Positions 59,249-64,000 of a DNA stretch of 64,000 nt are shown piece after piece (within the stretch, counting starts at the first letter, position 1; each line of letters starts with the position of its first letter). The notes under the pieces were generated by a model, which worked only from the letters and a program-made list of their open reading frames with translations, was not told the DNA's origin and ran no database searches. A program made the position numbers and the translations under genes. The stretch covers positions 1 to 64,000 of the forward strand of contig NZ_FMIQ01000064.1 of NCBI RefSeq assembly GCF_900095695.1, in the 5' to 3' direction. This stretch comes from Hafnia alvei (GTDB lineage: Bacteria; Pseudomonadota; Gammaproteobacteria; Enterobacterales; Enterobacteriaceae).

Positions 59249-60370
59249 ATGACCATTAATGTAGATTTTTTATTTCAGTGGGCTCCTGGCTGGACAAACT
59301 ATGAGTCAGTGATCGCTGTTCTTCAGAGTGATAAGCGATTTTGTTGTCGTTTAATCTTATTACCGTTCCACCATAGTGGAGTGTTAGATCATGAGAACAG
59401 AGAAGCTAGAGAGTTTTTAGAGCAGCGCGAAATTGATTATATTTGGCATGAGGACTACGATTTTGCTAACAAAAGGCCAGATTTGGTCTTTATACAAAAT
59501 CCCTATGACTTCACACGACCAGAGCGTTTTTCTTGTCTTGAGCTCAAACGAGAAAATATAAAATTTGCCTATATTCCCTATGGTCTCGATGTTGGTGATG
59601 GCGAGCAGAATCTCTCATACCAATACAATATGGATTGCCATAATCTAGCGAGTTGGATATTTGTAAGGTCGTCCCAGCATAAGCATTTCTTTAAAAAGTA
59701 TTGCGCGGCGGGTAACAAAAAAGTTCATGTTACTGGGCATCCGAAATTTGATGCTTACCGAAAATATCAGAATGTGAATGTAGAGAGAAAAACGCCTCAT
59801 ACTCCGGTTCTACTTTGGACTCCTCATTTTTATGAAGAGGGGCGCAAAGGGTGGTCAACGTTCAAGGTTTATTGTATGGCTATGCTATTTATGGCCATTA
59901 ATTATCCGATAAAACTTATTATCAGGCCACATCCTCTATTTATGGGGAGACTTAGGCTTTGTAATGGTGAGGTAGTTGAAATGTTCAAAAACCTCATTAG
60001 CTACGCTAAGACGTACGAAAATATAACTTTTGATATGAATCCATCGTATCAGGATTCATTTCTTAACGCTGATGCGCTGCTTGCTGATGCAGGTTCATTC
60101 TTGCTTGAATTCTTGCCGTCAAAAAAACCGATACTCTATCTCACTCATTCTGAGTGTCGGGGATTAAATGAAAGCGCAAAGTTTATCCATGAAAGCCATT
60201 ATGTGGCTAGCGACGAGCAGGATATTGATGATTTTGTGAAAATGCTGCTAGCTAATGATGATCCTAAATATGATTTGCGTATGCAGGCTTTGAAAGAAAA
60301 TATCTTTATTCCAGAGAAAAGCGTCGGGGATGAAATACGCAAGGTTTTATTAAGTCAGGTGAGAAAATGA
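59249..60370 (+). CDS. CDP-glycerol glycerophosphotransferase-family protein
   Basis: 373-aa GT-B-fold protein of the TagB/TagF (Glyphos_transf) type, which moves an alditol-phosphate from a CDP carrier to an acceptor. Family features: VTGHPKFDAY (about 160), LLWTPHF, IIRPHPLF (about 224, catalytic His) and LLADAGSFLLEFLPSKKPILYL (about 276-297). No membrane helix. AT-rich compared with flanking flagellar genes and shares an ATGA overlap with the next gene. First of a four-gene cassette; acceptor unknown. Confidence 0.72.
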   Translation: MTINVDFLFQWAPGWTNYESVIAVLQSDKRFCCRLILLPFHHSGVLDHENREAREFLEQREIDYIWHEDYDFANKRPDLVFIQNPYDFTRPERFSCLELKRENIKFAYIPYGLDVGDGEQNLSYQYNMDCHNLASWIFVRSSQHKHFFKKYCAAGNKKVHVTGHPKFDAYRKYQNVNVERKTPHTPVLLWTPHFYEEGRKGWSTFKVYCMAMLFMAINYPIKLIIRPHPLFMGRLRLCNGEVVEMFKNLISYAKTYENITFDMNPSYQDSFLNADALLADAGSFLLEFLPSKKPILYLTHSECRGLNESAKFIHESHYVASDEQDIDDFVKMLLANDDPKYDLRMQALKENIFIPEKSVGDEIRKVLLSQVRK

Positions 60371-61104
60371 CTACATCAAGAATTTATGGCGATCGGCAGA
60401 TTGAGTTAGATAGCCAAAGTATTTATCAGTTTTTTGAAGGTCGAGCAGAAGAAAAAGATAAGCTGAAAATGACAATGTACCAGCCTCATGACATCTCTTC
60501 TGCCCGAGATTTACATGAGAAAAATGTCATTTTACCTAAACTACGCCTTTCCAATGATGCCAAGGTTCTCGACGTGGGCTGCGGTAATGGTCGTTGGTAT
60601 GATTCACTGTCAAATTATGGTGTCAGTTATGTTGGAGTAGATTTTTCTCCCTCATTGATTGCAATCGCCAATGATACCTACGCTGCGGATGAAAATTGCA
60701 CATTTATCACGCTTAAAGCTGATGATGTTTCATCTCATTTAATGATTAATGGTGATTTTTTTAGCCACGCTATCGTTTCTGGTGTCATGATTTATTTGAG
60801 CGATCTTGAAATAACCAGAATGCTTAAAGGCATTGCGAGTTGTACTACCCGGGGTAGCCTAATTTATATTAGAGAGCCTGTGGGTATCGAACGTAGATTG
60901 ACACTAAATAAACATTGGTCGGATGAGCTTAACTCTCATTACAGTGCGATATATCGCACTAAGCAGGAGTTAATAGACTGTGTTTGCCATCAAGATGAAA
61001 GCTCACTGTCGATTAAATTGATAGATTCAGGGTTAATGTATGACTCTACATTAAATAACCGTAGTGATACCCAACAGATGTTTTTCATTTTTGAATGCCT
61101 ATGA
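60367..61104 (+). CDS. Class I SAM-dependent methyltransferase
   Basis: 245-aa Rossmann-fold methyltransferase with motif I VLDVGCGNGRW (about 66-76), an acidic loop GVDFSPSLI and motif IV-like FSHAIVSGVMIYL. The sequence after motif IV contains YIREPVGIERR, seen in small-molecule and sugar methyltransferases. Substrate unknown; the context suggests a sugar or phospho-alditol intermediate. Overlaps its neighbours by 4 bases on both sides, so the cassette is translated as a unit. Confidence 0.75.
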   Translation: MTTSRIYGDRQIELDSQSIYQFFEGRAEEKDKLKMTMYQPHDISSARDLHEKNVILPKLRLSNDAKVLDVGCGNGRWYDSLSNYGVSYVGVDFSPSLIAIANDTYAADENCTFITLKADDVSSHLMINGDFFSHAIVSGVMIYLSDLEITRMLKGIASCTTRGSLIYIREPVGIERRLTLNKHWSDELNSHYSAIYRTKQELIDCVCHQDESSLSIKLIDSGLMYDSTLNNRSDTQQMFFIFECL

Positions 61105-61706
61105 ATACACTATTTTGTTTTGATCTGGATGGGACACTCACGCGCAGAGAGCTGCTTCCGCTGATTGCTGCGGAAGTGGGTTTAGAGCACGAGTTTGACG
61201 TGTTGACTAAGTTGACTATTGACGGTGTGATTAGTTTTGAAGAGTCTTTGCGTTTACGCTTTGCAATCCTAAAAACAATTTCGATAGACAAAGTACAGAA
61301 CGTTATTGCAGAAGCAGAGTTATTCAAAAATTTAATCAGCTTCATAAAAGAACGAAAAGACTCATGCTATGTAATAACTGGAAACCTCGATGTTTGGATT
61401 CGTCCTCTGATGGAGTCGATTGGCTGTAATTATTTATGTTCAAAAACAAATTCAGAGGGAGATAAACTCATATCCCTCGATTACATCATGCATAAAGGCC
61501 AAGCTATATCAAAATTACGCCAGTTATTTCCCAATCGAGTGGTCGTCGCTATTGGCGATGGAAATAACGACTATGAGATGTTCGAAGCGGCAGATAAGTC
61601 TATTTCTGTTGGACTAACGCATAACCCTAGTCCGAACCTTATCGCTGTTTCTGATTATATTGTTTATCATGAGGATTCACTATGTCGACTATTAAACACG
61701 CTGTAA
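61101..61706 (+). CDS. HAD phosphatase, SerB-like
   Basis: 201-aa HAD subclass I phosphatase. Motif I FDLDGTLTRRE with nucleophile Asp8 and acid/base Asp10, motif II ITGN near residue 93, and motif IV AIGDGNNDYEMFEAAD near 151. This subgroup removes phosphate from small compounds such as phosphoserine, phosphoethanolamine or glycerol phosphates. The ATG at 61101 overlaps the previous stop (ATGA); the gene overlaps the next by 25 bases. Confidence 0.78.
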   Translation: MNTLFCFDLDGTLTRRELLPLIAAEVGLEHEFDVLTKLTIDGVISFEESLRLRFAILKTISIDKVQNVIAEAELFKNLISFIKERKDSCYVITGNLDVWIRPLMESIGCNYLCSKTNSEGDKLISLDYIMHKGQAISKLRQLFPNRVVVAIGDGNNDYEMFEAADKSISVGLTHNPSPNLIAVSDYIVYHEDSLCRLLNTL

Positions 61707-62347
61707 TTGCGGCTGCTGGGTTGGGCAGTCGCCTTGGAATGGGGTGTCCAAAATGCCTAATAAAAATCAACGGAACGCCTTTAATTGCCTATCTTCTCAA
61801 GCTATTAGAGGATGTTGAAGATGTAAGAATTGTGGTTGGCTATCAAGAGCAAGAAGTGATGGAGTGTGTTTTACGCTATCGCAAAGATATTACTTTTGTT
61901 AGAAATCCAAACTATCGTACAACATCTACATTAACGAGTTATTTTATGGGGGCTGAAGGGATATCTGAGCGTTGCATGTTTATGGATGCTGATATTATCT
62001 TCCAACCTGAGTCATTTATAGGCTTCAAACAGTTTTGCGCAGAAAATAATAGGCAGGATATTATCGGCGTGACAGCAGCCAAAACGCGTGATGCTGTTTA
62101 TGTTTCGCTAGATAATGAAAAGGTATCATCGTTTTCAAGAGAAAATATCACTGAGTTTGAGTGGGCAAATCTTTGCTACATTTCTTCGAGCCTGCTCACG
62201 AAACAGGGGGATTCTGTTTTCCAACAGCTATCTCAGTATTTGCCCTTAATGAGCTATCAGATAAAATCGTATGAAATTGATACTAAATGCGATTTATTAA
62301 CGGCGACTGAGTCTCAGGTTGCTGAGGATGTTTACTACTGTATGTAG
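61682..62347 (+). CDS. Sugar/amino-alcohol-phosphate nucleotidyltransferase, LicC-like
   Basis: 221-aa GT-A nucleotidyltransferase. NTP-binding AAAGLGSRLGMGCPKCLIKI (about 10-29), metal Asp in MDADIIF (about 100) and C-terminal YEIDTKCD, a layout also found in LicC-type phosphocholine cytidylyltransferases and other small-alcohol-phosphate transferases. Presumed to make the activated (probably CDP-linked) donor used by the phosphotransferase gene at 59249. Last gene of the AT-rich cassette; a 14-bp tandem repeat follows. Confidence 0.72.
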   Translation: MSTIKHAVIAAAGLGSRLGMGCPKCLIKINGTPLIAYLLKLLEDVEDVRIVVGYQEQEVMECVLRYRKDITFVRNPNYRTTSTLTSYFMGAEGISERCMFMDADIIFQPESFIGFKQFCAENNRQDIIGVTAAKTRDAVYVSLDNEKVSSFSRENITEFEWANLCYISSSLLTKQGDSVFQQLSQYLPLMSYQIKSYEIDTKCDLLTATESQVAEDVYYCM

Positions 62348-62371
62348 TGTATTCGAAAATAAACCGCCTTA

Positions 62372-62413
62372 TATCGATTACCTTGTATTGATTAGCATGT
62401 ATCGATTAAAAGA
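62372..62413. repeat. Three tandem 14-bp repeats between cargo and lfgN
   Basis: TATCGATTACCTTG, TATTGATTAGCATG and TATCGATTAAAAGA lie in perfect 14-bp register, enclosed by AAACCG and CGGTTT (an outer inverted repeat). The site separates the cargo from lfgN in the 87-base convergent spacer; it may be a terminator or a junction scar. Confidence 0.7.
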
Positions 62414-62434
62414 CGGTTTACTCATGCAAAAAAC

Positions 62435-62872
62435 TCACCCTTCCTGATACAAATAAGCTTCCGGCTGGGCGGCATTAATCAGGTTATTCACAATATCCTG
62501 CTGCATGTGCAGCATCACGCCGTTGCGCTCATTGATTTCTTTACAGCGTTTGGCCTGTTGCTCAAGATCAGCCCACAGTGCGTTGACCTTAGGCTGATGC
62601 TGTTCGGGCAGGCGAGCAAAAAGATCGGTGATGCCTTTACGTCCTCCGGCAACGCCCAGAGACTGTAAAATGTCATGCCGTTTTTGCGCGCTTTCTGTCA
62701 GGCGCTGGTAGTTTTCGACCAGCTCATGGTTGAGCGTGCTGAGATCGTCGGCGTTGCGCGCAATAATGTAGGCGCGCTGCTTTTCGAGTTGGCCGATAAG
62801 CTCAATATAGATCTTTCGGTCACTGACGATATCTTGAACTAGCGTATTAACCTTTTGCGCAGGCGTAGTCAT
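62435..62872 (-). CDS. lfgN: Lateral flagellar chaperone LfgN (FlgN family)
   Basis: 145-aa helical export chaperone for hook-filament junction proteins. The FlgN-like ERNGVMLHMQQDIVNNLINA end is recognised. Two-gene operon with lfgM, nine bases apart. It is convergent with the cargo genes. Confidence 0.88.
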   Translation of the reverse strand: MTTPAQKVNTLVQDIVSDRKIYIELIGQLEKQRAYIIARNADDLSTLNHELVENYQRLTESAQKRHDILQSLGVAGGRKGITDLFARLPEQHQPKVNALWADLEQQAKRCKEINERNGVMLHMQQDIVNNLINAAQPEAYLYQEG

Positions 62873-62881
62873 ATTCCCTTT

Positions 62882-63154
62882 CTATCCTTTGTAATATTTC
62901 TCTATGGCGAGCGTGAGTTCGTCCAGATTGATGTCAATTTTTCCGGCGCTGATGGCGTCTTTCATCGCGTTAACGCGATCCATATCGACTTCCGGCATAG
63001 CCGCAAGTTGCCCCTGCGCTTCACCCAGCACGGGATCAACCGATGTGGTGGCCTGAGTACGTAAGGTGGTCGCAGACTCTGCATTGGCACTCTTGGTGTT
63101 TGCAGTATTGTTGACGGCCTGAGTCAGGTTGTACTGGGTTGGCGTTACTTTCAT
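62882..63154 (-). CDS. lfgM: Lateral anti-sigma-28 factor LfgM (FlgM family)
   Basis: 90-aa protein, Ser/Thr/Ala/Asn-rich and probably disordered in the first half, with a C-terminal sigma-binding segment MDRVNAMKDAISAGKIDINLDELTLAIEKYY that fits FlgM. It would hold the lateral sigma-28 until hook completion. CGGAGAGA ribosome-binding site. Gap of 166 bases from lfgA, with no promoter I can assign firmly. Confidence 0.9.
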   Translation of the reverse strand: MKVTPTQYNLTQAVNNTANTKSANAESATTLRTQATTSVDPVLGEAQGQLAAMPEVDMDRVNAMKDAISAGKIDINLDELTLAIEKYYKG

Positions 63155-63320
63155 TGCATCTCTCCGAAACGGGTATCCCGTTGGTCATTTTCTGTCTGGC
63201 TGCGCAAGGTTAACCACTCGTTTTATCGATTTAGAGTATCGACTAGAGGCGGAAGTCTTCCTTCCATACCCAACTATAGCGACCAGCCAACAGCAAAACT
63301 TAATTATCCACGCAAAAACT

Positions 63321-64000
63321 TTACTGGCCCGGTGCGTACAGCATTCGCACGACGCCAATATTGTCGACAACGGCGCTGACCACACGCTGGCTGCTTTCGT
63401 TTTTCACTTTGATCATGTCGCCTTTACGGCCTTTTTTCATCGCTTCGCCCATGGTGCGAGCCTCGATGCCGTCTTGTTCGGCAATCATAACGACGCGCTG
63501 GCCGCGATCGACCATGATGGGCTGATCGAGCTGGGCAGGGCTAATCGGCTGTAAATCGCGAATGCGGCGTTTCACCGTTAACCCCACAACGTCGTCAGGA
63601 TTGGTGATGACCCCCGCACGGCTGCTGGAGATATTGCGTTTTTTTAACTCGATATCAGAAGGGGAGATGACCGCACCGCGCTCAAGGGTGTTCTTCGCCA
63701 CAACCACCGGTAAATAGATATCCGGTTTCACGGTTACGTCGACCTCCCACCCGTTGGCATCTTCACAGCGAATGTCATAACGCAGACGGCTCAAATCGCG
63801 TTTATCTCCCGTGGGCAGCGCGGCCTGCAACGGCTGAGAGCAAACCCGATAGCCGCTGACCTCTGACGGAATAAACACGTTCATTTTCGCATTGAAATCT
63901 TTCCAATTTTTACGTTTGGCTTCGCGATTGATATCGGCCGTGGCCACTTCCACCGCGAGGGCATAAATCTGCTTGCGCGCGCTAGACGTGCTGGGCTTGG
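63321..64000 (-). CDS. lfgA: Lateral P-ring assembly chaperone LfgA (FlgA family), 5' end outside the window
   Basis: The reading frame stays open to the right edge, so the gene is partial; at least 226 codons are visible. The C-terminal SAF-type domain (VAKNTLERGAVISPSDIELKKR..., QPISPAQLDQPIMVDRGQRVVMIAEQDG...ARTMGEAMKKGRKGDMIKVKN) is characteristic of FlgA, a periplasmic chaperone for P-ring assembly. A GTG at 63953 is not the true start, because family-like sequence continues upstream. The signal peptide lies outside the window. The next genes should be lfgBCDEFGHIJKL. Confidence 0.9.
   Translation of the reverse strand, partial: KPSTSSARKQIYALAVEVATADINREAKRKNWKDFNAKMNVFIPSEVSGYRVCSQPLQAALPTGDKRDLSRLRYDIRCEDANGWEVDVTVKPDIYLPVVVAKNTLERGAVISPSDIELKKRNISSSRAGVITNPDDVVGLTVKRRIRDLQPISPAQLDQPIMVDRGQRVVMIAEQDGIEARTMGEAMKKGRKGDMIKVKNESSQRVVSAVVDNIGVVRMLYAPGQ

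Noticed and set aside
63223-63320. Possible sigma-28 elements upstream of lfgM (ATCGATAA on the - strand; a TAAAGTTT at the lfgA stop)
   Set aside because: The two elements are not at the 11-base spacing and do not pair with any proper partner box.
42911-64000. Primary flagellar locus or a type III secretion system
   Set aside because: Gene order lfhA-lfhB-lfiRQPNM, divergent lafK, lfiEFGHIJ, lfgNMA and a LafK regulator fit the lateral Flag-2 type; no fliC/flhDC or T3SS effector genes in view.

Overview
The window is chromosomal DNA of an enterobacterium. Gene order mobBA, yihD, srkA, dsbA, yihG, polA, spf, engB, csrC, yihI, hemN, then yshB, glnG, glnL, glnA, typA, yihX, yihY, dtd, fabY follows the E. 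coli polA-glnA-dtd region, and most proteins align end to end with E. coli ones from memory. A member of the Hafnia group is my best guess (xylose operon, lateral flagellar locus, several synteny breaks), but the genus is inference.

Layout: (1) 1-11.4 kb, conserved backbone with two sRNA genes, Spot 42 (7693) and a CsrC-type RNA (about 8790-9113). (2) 11.4-20.0 kb, an insertion relative to E. coli between hemN and yshB: a Pseudomonas-type 2-ketogluconate operon kguEKTD with a PtxS-like operator, a palindromic composite repeat, yidE, inaA and ghrB. (3) 20.1-32.1 kb, backbone again: yshB, the Ntr operon glnA-glnL-glnG with NtrC boxes and a sigma-54 promoter, typA, a chemoreceptor where E. coli carries its sulfoquinovose genes, then yihX-yihY-dtd-fabY. 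(4) 32.1-36.4 kb, mdfA, wecH, a secreted LprI-like protein and a small orphan gene. (5) 36.4-42.4 kb, a complete xylose locus (xylR, xylE divergent from xylAB). (6) 42.9-64.0 kb, the first two thirds of a lateral (Flag-2) flagellar locus: lfhA-lfhB-lfiRQPNM, lafK, lfiEFGHIJ, then lfgN-lfgM-lfgA running off the right edge.

The most interesting part is the cargo between lfiJ and lfgN (56791-62347): a two-domain glycosyltransferase, a shortened FliB-type flagellin lysine methylase and an AT-rich, translationally coupled four-gene cassette (CDP-alditol-type phosphotransferase, SAM methyltransferase, SerB-like HAD phosphatase, LicC-like nucleotidyltransferase). I read it as a surface-decoration module for the lateral flagellum, possibly adding a methylated phospho-alditol or phospho-amino-alcohol. 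The second theme is intergenic repeats: two copies of a roughly 0.4-0.5 kb inverted composite element with matched outer termini and hairpins whose stems differ between copies by paired changes, and two copies of another modular hairpin repeat.

No tRNA, rRNA, CRISPR array, transposase or prophage gene was seen. Coordinates of short sites were counted by hand and may be off by a base or two.
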